Part shown: piece by piece, positions 32,630-45,204 of the stretch | Numbering within the stretch: the stretch's first letter is position 1 | Layout of the letters: each line of letters starts with the position of its first letter | Assembly: GCA_963854835.1 (NCBI GenBank) | Contig: OY978529.1 | Span: forward strand, 40,358,055 to 40,422,054 | Reading direction: 5' to 3' | Origin: Megamerina dolium | Taxonomy: Eukaryota > Arthropoda > Insecta > Diptera > Megamerinidae | DNA length: 64,000 nucleotides | Translations under genes and position numbers: made by a program | Notes under the pieces: model-generated | Database searches by the model: none | The model's input: only the letters and a program-made list of their open reading frames with translations | Told to the model about the DNA's origin: nothing

Positions 32630-33405
32630 GGGTGCTGCAGCTCAGTGGTTAGGGCGTTGACATTCTGAGGTTGTGTGTTCGCTTGTCTGCTGAGACGGCA
32701 ATTTTCATACCGTATTCTCATATTTTTCTTTTGAACGGTGCCCACAGCAATTCGATTTCTTGCGGCGGTAACAATTTGATATGGAGAAGCTCTGTGCCAA
32801 AGCTCAAAGAAAAAGTGATGTTACGAGAGTTCTGCCATATCGGTTAATAAATGTAGATCCCTTCTACTTCTGCTTATGTAGCCATAATAACCGATGATTG
32901 ATTTAGGCCAGTCTTCCCTGTTCTTCGCTAGCTGGTGCCAGTTAGAAATTCCAAGCGCCGTCAGGTTCTCCAGTACTTGGTCTTTCCACCGTAGGAAGAC
33001 CTCATCTGCGTCGTCCTCCAGCGGGTTCCGAATATAACACCTTCTTCGCTGGAGCGTCTTCTTCTATTCGCTCGACATGACCCAACCAGCTCAGCCGCTG
33101 GATTTTGATTCGCTTGACTATGCCAACGTCAGCGTAGAGCTCACACAGCCCATCGTTGTACCTCATTTGGTACTCACCATCAACGCAAATAGGTCCGAAG
33201 ATCCTGCGCAAAACTTTTCTCTCGAAAACTCCAAGCATCCTCTCATCCGTGGAGGAAATTGTCCAGGCTTATGTGCCATATGCTAGGACAGGAATAATGA
33301 GGGACTTCTTCTATTGATTAAATTTAATACAAGCAACAATACTGAAAGAGAAACCTCATGGTATCACAACAAGTCTGTCTGACCTAAGTGTGCCCTTTTA
33401 TAGAG
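32630..33405 (+). mobile_element. SINE copy split by an RTE insertion
   Basis: The left part (32630-32871) starts GGGTGCTGCAGCTCAGTGGT with a good A box and continues through the body ('GCCAAAGCTCAAAGAAAAAGTGATGTTACGAGAGTTCTGCC'-type order). The right part (33312-33405) resumes with 'AATTTAATACAAGCAACAATACTG' and 'CTGACCTAAGTGTGCCC', matching the 3' half of copy B reversed. Between them lies an RTE fragment. CTTCTA flanks both edges and may be a short target duplication. Confidence 0.7.
32872..33311 (-). mobile_element. RTE-type retrotransposon tail, family 2 (nested in SINE)
   Basis: The minus strand encodes MLGVFERKVLRRIFGPICVD from 33238, then KRIKIQRLSWLGHVERIEED, the PAKKVLYSEPAGGRR block and, beyond a short deletion, WKDQVLENLTALGISNWHQL-type sequence near 32935-32990. 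The 78-codon frame (33002-33238) is intact, but upstream domains are missing. The (TAAG)n tail is reduced to a trace (CTTATGTAG at 32872). The sequence is close to the 16365 and 20383 copies. Confidence 0.78.
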
Positions 33406-33596
33406 ATTATGATCAGTTGTGCTCGATTTTAAGATTACAGCTTTAGCCCGTTCTTGTTCTATCCGAGTTGACGGTTTCACGTTTGAGCGCCTATTTTTAA
33501 TTTTCACGGTCTTCATCATGCAGCTTTCACAAACTGGTTAGAGGGCTGCGATTAGAAACTATCTTCAGCATGAAACTGGTACATTTTAGCAACCCT

Positions 33597-34115
33597 TCAT
33601 TTAATATTGCATTGAGGCAAACATTTTGGTACATATTTGTTAGACACCGGAATACGGAAGCTCAAGTTAGCTTGGTTTTTGTGTTTGTTCCTTCCCAGTT
33701 CGAACTGTCGTAGAGTTATGTGTATGACCTTTAGACTGGGTATCAAATTTTCTTTCGCCTGACGTTGGTCATCATACCAAAGACAGAATTTGTTTTTTTC
33801 TGTGATTAGGTAAATAATATCTTCTTCGATTTCGATGTTTGTCTCAATTTTTTCATACCTTTGCGCCAGAACTTTACGTCTTGCCTTCTGCTGCTCCTTT
33901 GGTTTTTGTACTTTTTTCTCATTTGCCTTTGCTGATAAGTTTAGAAAAATCCAAACAGAAATACGCAAATTGAAAACATGCAAAACTTTTCTATTTAACA
34001 GCTCTTCTTCGTTTTGAAAAATCGATATTTTCAAAAGTTTATTATGAAAATTTAGGAAATTACAAACATTATCAATATGCGATGATGGCTTAAACATGAT
34101 TCTCATGGATATCAA
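33597..34115 (-). CDS. orphan 172-codon open reading frame
   Basis: This is the longest ATG-initiated frame in the window apart from repeats, and I do not recognise its product. The first 60 residues are mixed and hydrophobic. Residues about 65-90 are strongly basic (NEKKVQKPKEQQKARRKVLA). Residues 95-105 (EIEEDII) are acidic, and the C-terminus is polar and charged, ending in KCLPQCNIK. No signal peptide, cofactor site or transposase motif is visible. Bases 34060-34105, which encode the first residues, are repeated imperfectly at about 34177-34225. A pyrimidine-rich tract ending in AG occurs upstream on the same strand near 34150. It could be an exon, a decayed retroelement piece, or chance. 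Confidence 0.2.
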   Translation of the reverse strand: MISMRIMFKPSSHIDNVCNFLNFHNKLLKISIFQNEEELLNRKVLHVFNLRISVWIFLNLSAKANEKKVQKPKEQQKARRKVLAQRYEKIETNIEIEEDIIYLITEKNKFCLWYDDQRQAKENLIPSLKVIHITLRQFELGRNKHKNQANLSFRIPVSNKYVPKCLPQCNIK

Positions 34116-34229
34116 AATTTATTAAATTACTTTCATTAGGTAATCCTAGAAAAAACAAAATGTAAATATTGTAAATTACAAACATTATCAATAATCGCTG
34201 ATGACTGATATGATATTCATATGACAGCC

Positions 34230-35955
34230 TAATGCAGAGTCAAAAAAACATTATCTTCAAGATATTCGTATGCATAGATATACAAAGTATACGAGTCTCT
34301 TCACGTCTGCTTGCTACACACGTTTTAGTTGAATACATTCGTTTTTGTTTTTCTTTTATTTTGATGATGATGGTTGGCAATCATTCTTCGCTATTTTTAT
34401 TCTTTTACGCCCCTACTTAAAATGCGTGTCATGATTGCAAGATGCCTGCTGCTAGCTTGCTTCAGCCCACACACACCATTCCAACCGTCAGTACTCAACC
34501 ATCTCAGCCATGTATTAAAAGTAATGTTTCATTTCACGCTAACGTTTTCATTTTACATCAACTAACATTTTCTTTTCACTACTCTAGGCGTATACTTATG
34601 TGTGAGTGTGTGTCTGTGTGGTTTGTTAAATGAGACCTTAATACAAACGTCATTCATTCGTTTGGTTATTTGTTGTTGTTGTTGTTGTTGGTGGATTTTG
34701 CATTCATACCATTCGTATATTTGGTAGGAAATATATGCTAAGAATTAGGGTTTGCCAATATTTGGGCTTCCTGCTGATCCCGGATTGTTGGGGACTATTA
34801 AATGTAATACAAGAATTGCGGAATATAATCTCAAAGTTATAAAATGTCAAAATCAGTTCAGTATTCACTATTTTTCTTCCATAGAGAGTGACGTTTAGAT
34901 GACTCACATTTGTAAAATTTACTTAAAGTGGAAACATTTCATAGCCATTACAAAAAGACCATTGAATTCGAATAAACTTTTGAGCAGTTATGCTGAAAAA
35001 ACAAAATATCGACCGAATTTAATACTCCTTTTTAATCAAAGTCATAAAAATGCTTAAAAATACGTTAGAAAATGAGAGAAATCTAAAAATAGTTTTATTT
35101 TTAAAAATAAATAATTTTAAATACTTATTTAAAATTAAAAGAATATCCGAAAAATAACAATATTACAAACTAATAAATGGATAGATTAAATCAAAGTTAA
35201 AAACCATTTCAAAATAAATTTATTACTTATGCCGCGTGAATAGAATGAATGAATTCTCAAACATTTAATGAAAATTGATAAAAAACAAAAAATCTCAACA
35301 AACAACGAAAATTGATAATATTAAAAAAAAAATATTGATTTTAGTCACTGATTTTCGTGCCATGTCATTACTATTTAATTAAAACAAAAAAAAAATTTTG
35401 TAAAAAATTTGCAAAAGTTAAAATTATATTTCTCTTGAAATTTTTAACAATTACTAAAAATTACAATATTTTATAAAATCTTTTTCTTGAACAAGTTCTA
35501 AAATTCTTCTGACAACATTTAAGCCGACATCCCGGGATTGGCATCACTACTACGAACACATGTACATAGCATATTAAATATTATTTGGAGTGTAAAGTGT
35601 GGTTTCACAACTGCTGCACAAAATTAGTCTCATTTCTAATAAATAATTACAAAAACAAGATAAAGCCAACAAAAGAGGGAGGATATAAGAGGTAATAGTT
35701 TTAAAAAATTATAAAGAGATAATAAATTAAAATGAAATTAAAAATTATTTACAGTGTTTTGTTGTTGGTTTCCAGCAGTGATTGAGGTGCGGCTTATTAA
35801 GGAGTGTATCACTACAAATTGTTTTTTTTTTATCAAATTAGATCTAGAAAACATTTAACAATATGGTATTTGTTAGTTGAGTATTCAGTGAAGTTCTTAG
35901 ACAAATGTAATAATAATAATACAATATCATATTTGACACCGAAGAGCCTTTTGCG
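34230..35955. other. AT-rich non-coding DNA
   Basis: Contains a (TTG)n run at 34671-34690 and many A-rich runs between 35080 and 35470. The overlapping plus-strand frames at 34232-34633 have no motif and run through CACA/TGTG sequence. No gene is supported. Confidence 0.4.
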
Positions 35956-35959
35956 AGAG

Positions 35960-36105
35960 CTTTTATTTCAGAACTGTCGTGAGTGTTAAATTTTTGGACT
36001 TTTGTACGTTTTTATATTGAAAAAACTTGTGTATCGCTCTTTCTGAGCTTTGTCATAGAGCGCTCTCAAAAGGTTTTCCATAGCAAATTGCATATCGCGG
36101 AAAAA
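35960..36105 (-). mobile_element. SINE body fragment
   Basis: 'TTTATTTCAGAACTGTCGTGAGTGTTAAATTT' followed by 'CTGAGCTTTGTCATAGAGCGCTCTCAAAAGGTTTTCCATAGCAAATTG' follows the same order as the SINE body at 2230-2370. The head is missing. A Tc1-like remnant begins about 80 bp further right. Confidence 0.45.
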
Positions 36106-36189
36106 ATAAAATGTATTTGAAAAAATATTTAAATAATTCTCCATAACCCAGTATTGAATAATTTTTTTTCCCAAAAATTCTAATTCCCA

Positions 36190-36720
36190 GGTAGAGATTT
36201 TGATGGATCCAAAGCAAGAATCTGATGAAGAGGCTCCGGTTATCAAATTTAGACAACAAAGTACTGCTATGTGTATGAAGGACGTTAATATTTTAGGAAA
36301 AAGTGCTGCCCGATTAATGAAAACTGCTTATAGATTCATAAAGCCCCAGAGGGTTCGGAAGGAATACACAAATACTGCTGAGATCAAAGTTCATACTCAA
36401 AAATTAAACAAACATTTTGTAAATGATGCTTAGTCAATGATGAAACTTATATCATTGGCGACTTTTCTTAACTTCCTTCTCAAGAACTTTTTGTTACCGT
36501 TTTCGAAAAAATTTAGGAAGAAGTTTCTTATTTGACAATAAATGTCCATTAGTGATCAGTGTAGTGATATTTTCCTGACCAAGAGATCTCCTACTATACA
36601 AATATATGTGAAGAAATTGATACAAAAGAGCTCTGTCATGTCTAACGTAAGGTTTCGAAGTTCTAATAATGTGCCACTACTGGAGTCGAAGTGTACAGTG
36701 ATTTTGAGTAGTCGAAGTTC
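36190..36720 (+). pseudogene. Tc1/mariner-superfamily transposase remnant
   Basis: The frame opening at 36200 (MMDPKQESDEEAPVIKFRQQ) continues with FIKPQRVRKEYTNTAEIKVH. Overlapping in another frame is CLVNDETYIIGDFS (about 36427-36468), followed by LPSQELFVT. The order KPQRVRK..., then a 'DDETY...DF..LPGQ' block, is that of a Tc1/mariner-type transposase reaching its first catalytic aspartate. Downstream (36602-36650) an IYVKKLIQK segment may correspond to 'IYVKECLQKR'. There are numerous frameshifts and stops, and no inverted repeats were found. Confidence 0.4.
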
Positions 36721-36729
36721 ACACTGGTC

Positions 36730-38560
36730 TCCAACAATAAGATATTTTTGACTGAGCGGATGACATCTAACTCCTAAAGCATCGGCTACCTCAACCCTCA
36801 GAGAACAAGCTCAACTTTAAGGTGACCAACGGCTCTTGGTTTAGCAGCAAAGTACAGCGTACTGTTAGATATCTCTGGAAACGCCCTCGAAGTGCTGAAT
36901 GAATTCACATACATAATGGAATTGCAGCCTTTGTATGATGTTCGAAGTCTGGCGAAAGAAAAACTTATGCTACAGTTCAAAGACTGTAAGACTTACAATA
37001 TAACTTAATCTCAGTATTACTCTTCGGTCTCGGTAAACCTGTGTATAAGAATTTTACTCCAAACCCTCTGACATGACACCACATCAAATGAGGAGTTTTT
37101 CAGTCACTCCATTAGAGTTCCCAGACGTCTGTGATAAAAAACAAGGATCGAAAAGAATTAACCACAGTCTACCTGAAAAATAAAGCAATATTGTGGAAAA
37201 GTCTATTGTAGTTCAGTTCAACTACTTGGATTGGTGAAAAAGTCGTCCAGTAGACTCTATGAAATTTAGAGAGGAACCCGGAACTTTAGTCAACACCAAC
37301 TAGTATTGAGGCCCGCTAATTGGATTGATTAAAATTTCGTTTAGTAGACCCCATGAAATATAGTTACGGATGGTCAGATACAAAACATTACGTGTCCCCA
37401 GTTTACGGAGCTTTCCACTACAACAGAAAATGTATTTGCAATATGAGAATGTAACACTTTTTAATCGAGTTCAAAAATAGTAGCTGTAATGGAATTTACT
37501 ATATGTTAAAAATAGCTATCGAAAGCATTTACAAAACGAAAAAATATAAAACACTAAAATAAAATACCAAAAATACTTAATTCCATTTCAAAAAGTCAAC
37601 TCAAGGTTGTTGAATCTACAATAAATCAAATACAATGAAAGCGCTATTTAATAGTTAAAAAGAAAAACAAAGCAAAGCAAAAAACAAAACAAAAAAGAGA
37701 AAAGGAAAAAGCGTGTAATATGAGGAAATCCCACCATCACCTAGTAAAGCAAACAAACAAATGGAAAACAAAACCGTTGCTAATGATTGACAGCCAACAG
37801 TATGGACTGCAAAACAAAAGCCTGTAGGTACTCGTAAAATAAAAGCATTTACACTTACTACTGTACTATATAATAGGTACATAGTAGTGCTTGTTTAATT
37901 GACTGTAATTTCAGTTTTGTTCTTTCACAGGTTTTTAGCTTTTATATTCTGTCTTTTCTGTTTTGTTTTTAATTTACTGATTGTAATTTTGCCTATCTCG
38001 TTACTTTTTTTTTTGCTTTAAGGAGAGTTTCGTAATTTTGGCATGTTTTAATATGCCAACTATGCTCATACTAACATTTAGTTTAATGTATGGGCATATA
38101 ATGTTGCAATAGCAATTATTAACTGGTTTTCGACGATTATATAGTGCTCTATACTATGCATTTACACCATTATTTATGATACAATTTTCAATAATTTATG
38201 TGCATTCATATGGAATCGTGTAATTTACGATTTTTATTTTTCTCACCAACAATTTCTTTGTAATATTTTCGCATTAATTCAGCCCAAAGGTGAATTACAA
38301 AAAAATTTTGATAAATGGGCCAATGGGTGGTTTTATGAAATTTTTGTTAAAAAAAATAAAAATGAGATATTGCCACAATTTATAACACATTGAAGAATGA
38401 TCGATTTTCAACTGAATTTCTGGCGTATGTGCTTGAAAGTGTATTATTTAAGATATCGCCACAAGTTGGAAGAAATTTGGTGAGTAAGACCGATCCTAAG
38501 GCATGCAAGAAAGTAACAAATGGAGTAAATGATTTTGAGCTCAAAGTTTAAAAGAATAGG
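36730..38560. other. unrecognised, then AT-rich non-coding DNA
   Basis: From 36730 to 37400 the composition is less A/T-biased and partly open frames occur (for example LLDISGNALEVLNEFTYIME near 36865-36925), but none extends or carries a motif. From about 37480 the DNA is A/T-rich again. The minus frame at 37655-37882 is a translation of an AAAC-rich run. Confidence 0.3.
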
Positions 38561-38569
38561 AGAAAAGTC

Positions 38570-39730
38570 AAAAAGTGGCCCCACAGCACCCACAAGTCAT
38601 CCCTAGAGTGTTGAAAAGTATGAGTAACTTCCATTAATATTTTTTCCCTAATATTTTTCCAGAACATAACTACCTACTATCTCCATTCCACATTGTGGCT
38701 GCCTGCAAAATTTACGCTTTTATATTATTTGGTACCTACACTGCTAGGAGTCGCCCCTAGATGGAGAAAACGCCTAAATTCTTCCTATATTTAACCCCCC
38801 CCCCCCCTTTCTGCACTCTACAGAAGGTCTGTTATACAAAATTTCCATTTTCAGAAAATCCACTTCCATAACGCCTCTAGATGGTTAAAATACATGACCT
38901 ACAGCCATTGAAATGTTCACAACAATATGCTAAATCCCTATGTCAAGCCCTTCGGAGGGAGTCCCTATGAAATTTTTGCTAAAAAGCAATGAAAGTCGAC
39001 CAATAACCAATAACCATATTTGCCCAGGAATAGCCTCTACCGTAATGAAACGTATGACTGACCCTATTATCTTTTATAGGAATTACCTCCTATCATCACC
39101 CTTTATGCTGCCTGTCATACAAAATGAGCAAACAAATACATAAAAATCTAATAATAACTTCATAGCTGCGTAGGTATCGTTTTAATAGAGGTCAAATGGT
39201 AGACTGACCCCCATAAGTTTCACCTTTGGAAAAGTTGTCTCAACAAATTTACCCCCAATCTTCATCCTTTAAGGGGGCTGTCATACAAAATGAACTCAAC
39301 AGCACATAAAAATCGTCAAAAAAAACTTCATAGCTGCCCAGATATTTCCTTTGGAAGGGTCAAATTTTAGACCGATTCCCTTTCCAACATATTTCTTGAA
39401 CAAACTTACCATCTATCGACACCCCTTAAGGAGGCTGCCATACAAAATGAATGAAAAAAAACAAAAACAAAACAACGGAAAATCGGTAAATAAATAAATT
39501 AAATGTAAGACCGACTTCCATTAGTTTTTCCTCTGTAGCATTTCGTTCAAATATGTATAGCCAGCCCGTATCTATGCCCCTTAGGAGGACTCTCTGTAGT
39601 ATTCACATTTTTTATTAAACCTGGCCCCCATCGCTAATAGGGTGCCACTAAGGGACTAAAATATATGACCAATTCTCTATTAATTTTTGCTCTCTCACAT
39701 TTCCCCTTTCTCTCCTAACATGCCTAAATA
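38570..39730 (+). repeat. family C tandem array, forward
   Basis: About seven diverged units. CTG(T/C)CATACAAAATGA recurs at 39112, 39278 and 39435, giving spacings of 166 and 157 bp. Each unit has 'ATAGCCTCTA' or 'CGCC.CTAGATGG', 'GACCGA..CC', 'CAACA.ATTTCTT' and 'TACC..CTAT...CACCC.TTAAG.GGGCTG'. A homopolymer run of 13 C lies at 38795-38807. The frame at 38940-39143 is translated repeat. Confidence 0.75.
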
Positions 39731-39739
39731 TTACTCAAC

Positions 39740-40640
39740 TCCAAAAAAAAAAAAATCAAAATTATACGATTTGGGCGACCTAGGATAGATTTCATAATTA
39801 ATCATAATATTAATAATTAGAGCTTATTTTGCATATATTTTTTTCTGTTGTAACAATTTTTATTCAAGTGGTATTTTCCACATTAAGGCCATTTCAAATT
39901 AATAACTTACAATCACCGCACTTAATTACAATGATGCTGTGAAAAGGTACAAAAAACCAAAAAACAAAAAAATATAACAAATTTATAGAGCCCTCATTAA
40001 AACAAAAGTTCATTATATGAAAGTTCCATAAAGGGTTCTATGTTTGCATTTGATTTTATTTTCTTTTTCTTTTTGTATATAATAAGTAACAGTATAGAAA
40101 GGTTCCATAGCATGTTTCTAATACCATCACTAAATTATAGAAAAACTGAAAGAAAGCATAATTCAATTAAAAACGGAAGTGCTTTGTAATTTTGTGTATA
40201 CATATACAAGTATACTCTTTCATTTTAACTAGAAAAGCATACAAAATTAGAAATAAAAATGAAAGTTTTCAAATGTATGCTACTCTACGCTACACTCCAT
40301 ACAGATTTTCAAACTTTTTCCTCTTTACATTTTCCAAACATTTTAATGCAATTAAATCAAGAAAAATTGGTAAGATTGCCGCCACATACAAAATTAACAC
40401 AACAGCAACAATAACAAATATAAACTTTTATTTTTCACCGGCCATTAAAAATAAATTATATTATAATTTAACTGCAGCCATGTAATAACAACACTTACTC
40501 GTATATCAGATTGCTCTTTAATGCTATTCTCATTATCGATATCATGCCGTAACAACTTTTTAGGAATGCCACATCAAACTATAAAAAGAGAAATGAAATC
40601 CTAAACTTAAGCTTGACCCCAGACTAGTCAAAATGAAATT
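39740..40640. other. AT-rich non-coding DNA
   Basis: No gene is supported. The frame at 40192-40485 lacks motifs and has strong A/T-driven codon use. Confidence 0.4.
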
Positions 40641-40812
40641 ACTATTGGGTGATTGCATTAATTCGTGCCAGATTTGTATTAAATATTTGGCAACTGTCTG
40701 TCAAAGTGCAGTGTTCCGTATTTAATATGCGCGTTGCACTTTGCGCAATCCAGTTTACCTTCGAAAATGGTTAGAAGAACTGGGTTGTGAACTTGACTTG
40801 AGGACCCGATAA
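40640..40812. other. possible outer transposon fragment
   Basis: The sequence 'ATTGGGTGATTGCATTAATT' at about 40655 resembles the TA-bounded, GGGTGAT-type ends of mariner elements but differs from both families in this window. The sequence to 40812 and again from 41397 to about 41600 is less A/T-biased. The rosa-like copy at 40815 may have inserted into an older element here. Confidence 0.25.
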
Positions 40813-40814
40813 TA

Positions 40815-41392
40815 AAGGGTGATCCAATAAGAGCTTCCGGTAGTTTTTTTTTTTATAAAACGCATTAAAATCAATTTAATAATCAAAAAGTGTATTTGAG
40901 ACGTAAGTTCGGTTTATGACATTTAATGATTGAAAATAATTTATTTTAAATGTTGTGGCCAACTGGCTCTAACATGATCCATTCTATGGGTCCAATTTTC
41001 GAGCACTCTTTCGAGCATTTCGGCCGATATTCCGTTAATTACGCGTGTAATTAACGCTTCTAATGCAGGAATCGATTGTGGTTTATCGACATAAACAACT
41101 AATTTCACATAGCTCTATAAAAAGTAATCCAACTGCGTCAGATCACAAGATCTGAACACCATAACCACAACATAACACCACATGAACACCATAAAATGGT
41201 CGAAGAGAATGAAGAACATTTCTCACTGAACACTGAATTTTCACAATTTGTAAACGTTGTTCTGGCGTAAGTCTATTCCTGGTGAAATGTCAATGAATAA
41301 TGAACACAAATGTCATATGAACATGACCGTTATAACACGTGAGATGTCTGAGAATCCCTATTGGAAAAAGTACCTCCTATTGGATCACCCTT
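40815..41392 (-). mobile_element. rosa-like mariner relative, internally deleted 578-bp copy
   Basis: TA-flanked (40813-40814 and 41393-41394), with inverted repeats AAGGGTGATCCAATAAGAG at the left and AAGGGTGATCCAATAGGAG read from the right. The minus strand keeps the two ends of a transposase. N-terminal NRLTPEQRLQIVKIQ lies near 41230-41275. The C-terminal tail VDKPQSIPALEALITRVING, AEMLERVLENWTHRMDHVRA, then SWPQHLK and a stop, lies at 40955-41100. The catalytic centre is missing. The ends differ from those of 3615-4771 while the proteins align, so this is a related but distinct subfamily. Confidence 0.82.
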
Positions 41393-41399
41393 TATAAGG

Positions 41400-42285
41400 A
41401 TTGCAACTGAAAGGTAGGAAGTCGATAATTCGTTAGATGAGATTATAGAGCAATTACTCATTTCGATTTGTTACCAAATGGAGAAAATGTAACTAGGTTG
41501 AGGTGGCTATTTGACAATATGACATTTCACATTTTCGACAGTCGAAAAGGTGCTAGACAGTGCTAGAACACTATGTTACCCAATCAATGTGTGAAAAATA
41601 CAGGAAATGGGATGGCAAATTCTTCAGCATTCACCATATTACAAATTCATTATTAAGATTGTTTTACGCTTTGCAAAATATTTTCAAAACCAATTGAAAA
41701 ACACATTGTTTTTATATTTTACTAATTTTTCCTAATAGCGAAGTTATTCTTTGGATTATTAAGAACTTTCTTTGAGTATGAAAAAGTTTAAGAATCACTG
41801 CATATGAATATTATTCAATTTAGCGAAAATTAATCCATCTAGGAGAAATTTTATTACAACACTTTTCTTTTCAATTAACGCACTAATGAAATTCATATAA
41901 TGTTCATGTAATCAATTTTAATTTAATAATTAATTGTAGAGCTAATATTTATTGCGATAATTTAAACATTATTTCGGAAAATAGGAAATAAAATAAAAAA
42001 AAAAAAAAACACCATAAAATGACCACCATTAAATATAATTAAAATGCCACTAATCATTAATCAATGTGAACATTATAATATAACAGTATAATGTATAATA
42101 GGAAGGGTTAAATGGTATAAACTAAAATTTATACTATTTCGGTCAGTGGTACAAATGTCAATTTGGGATAATTTTAAGCATTTCTTTCCAAGAACAAAAA
42201 TTTAAAAATTCCTGATTCACAAACATCTTTTTTTCTAGTTTTCAACAAAGCCATCAAATGTTTTACCACTCTAAAAATGTTTCCT
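41400..42285. other. AT-rich non-coding DNA
   Basis: Beyond the possible outer fragment (to about 41600) this is A/T-rich, with an A run near 41997-42010. Nothing coding is visible. Confidence 0.4.
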
Positions 42286-42289
42286 CCTT

Positions 42290-42700
42290 TCCTTTCCTCC
42301 TTATAAATACTTACTACCTATATCTATCCCTTAAAGGGACTCCCATAAAAATTACCGAAAAAAATATTTGAAAATCAACAAATATCCCGATGACTTAACA
42401 GGAATTGTCGCTAGAGGAATGAAATGTATGTTCGAACCCAGCTAATTTTTCTTTCTCAACATCCCATCTCCAATCTCCATCACTAATGGAAGCTCCTGTA
42501 TAAAATAGATGTAAAAATGCCATTAAATTGACAATACCTGCCTAGGAATAGCCTCTCGATCGATGAAATGTATGACTGAACTTCATTAATTTTTTATCCT
42601 CAACAATTTCTTTAAACACAGAAGGTTACCCTATAAAATTGATGTATTTGTAAATAAAACAAAACTGAATACAAAGTAGACCAAATGAGGAATTTTTTTA
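42290..42700 (+). repeat. family C tandem repeat, two to three units
   Basis: 'AGGAATTGTCGCTAGAGGAATGAAATGTATG' (about 42400) and 'AGGAATAGCCTCTCGATCGATGAAATGTATGACTGA' (about 42546), with 'CTCAACA' blocks following each, identify forward family C units. Confidence 0.65.
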
Positions 42701-44062
<1,362 letters not shown>

Positions 44063-44559
44063 ATGGTTCCCTTGATATAACTATTTTTTTATTGTTGATT
44101 TTTTCATTAATTTTCTATTCCTTTGTTTTGCTTCACTAACCTACAAAATGTTTAAGTAGTTTAAGACCAAATTACAACATCGACTAAAAGCTGCTCAAAT
44201 GATTAATCGTCTTATCTACATAGAAATATACTGAACGAATGTAACTTGAATCATGCTCATATAGTTTTTGTGATGAATTTTATCGTTTCAAGAATTTGAA
44301 TAATTTTTCCCACATACGTCCACATATCGTTATGCTTAAACTAATAATTCAAAAGCCTTGAGGTAACTACTTGTTTACATACAAATATTAGAATTGTAAA
44401 AGAATGCAATTAGATGTTTAAACAATTTTTTTTTGTATCTACTCTACTTGCATTAACCCTAAAAAGGTCGCATTAAATTTACTATTGGTTTTTCGCCATT
44501 ATTACAAAAGCACAAAAAAAAAGTAAATCAAATCATAACAACATTATTGCAAAAGTTTT

Positions 44560-45195
44560 GCAATATGGAAGTACGGGAGGAAGTCACCTTAAGCGGAGGA
44601 GGTTTGGAGTAAGTTTGTTCGGAGGAAATGTTGAGGAACAAAAATTAATGATAGAGATAGAGGCAGTCATACATACATTTTATCATTCTAGAGGCAATTC
44701 CTGTTCAGTTATGAGGTTATTTGATGATTTTCAAATATTTTTTAGGTCATTTGATATGGGAGTCTCGTTTAGGGACGGTGATAGGGGGTAATTATAGTTG
44801 AAAAAGAAAAATTATATGCATAACACACAGAGGCGGTTGTCAAATAGTTATTGTTGATTTTCAGATATTTTTCGGTAATTTTGTATGGGAACCCCTTAAG
44901 GAGTTGTGATAGGGGAAAAATATGATTGGAGAAAATGTTAAGGGGAAAAAATTAATTGGAGTCAGTTTTATATTTTACCGTTCCAGAGGAGATTGCTGAA
45001 TAGCTACTGTCGATTATCAGATATCGTTTATCGTTAATTTTGTATGGGAGCACCCTTGAGAAATGGAGATAGGTGGTGGTAAGCATGGTTGGAGGTAATG
45101 TTAAGGAGAAAAAATGAATGGAAGGTAGTCACGCATTTCATCGCTGGACAATTATTGTCGCTTATAGATGTTTTTTCGATCAAATTGTATGAGAG
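44560..45195 (-). repeat. family C tandem array, reverse
   Basis: Reverse-orientation units: 'CATTTTATCATTCTAGAGGCAATTCCTGTTCAG' (about 44677), 'TTTTACCGTTCCAGAGGAGATTGCTGAATAG' (about 44970) and 'CATTTCATCGCTGGACAATTATTG' (about 45131), with 'TTTGTATGGGA.C.CC.T.A.G' and 'GGAG.AAATGTTAAGG' between. The 44558-44791 frame is translated repeat. Confidence 0.72.
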
Positions 45196-45204
45196 TGCTC
45201 TCAA

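Noticed and set aside
33835..34017. Plus-strand 60-codon frame rich in Phe and Cys
   Set aside because: It is the antisense of the basic segment of the 172-codon minus-strand frame.
44558..44791. 77-codon plus-strand frame
   Set aside because: It is a reverse family C repeat unit that happens to be open.
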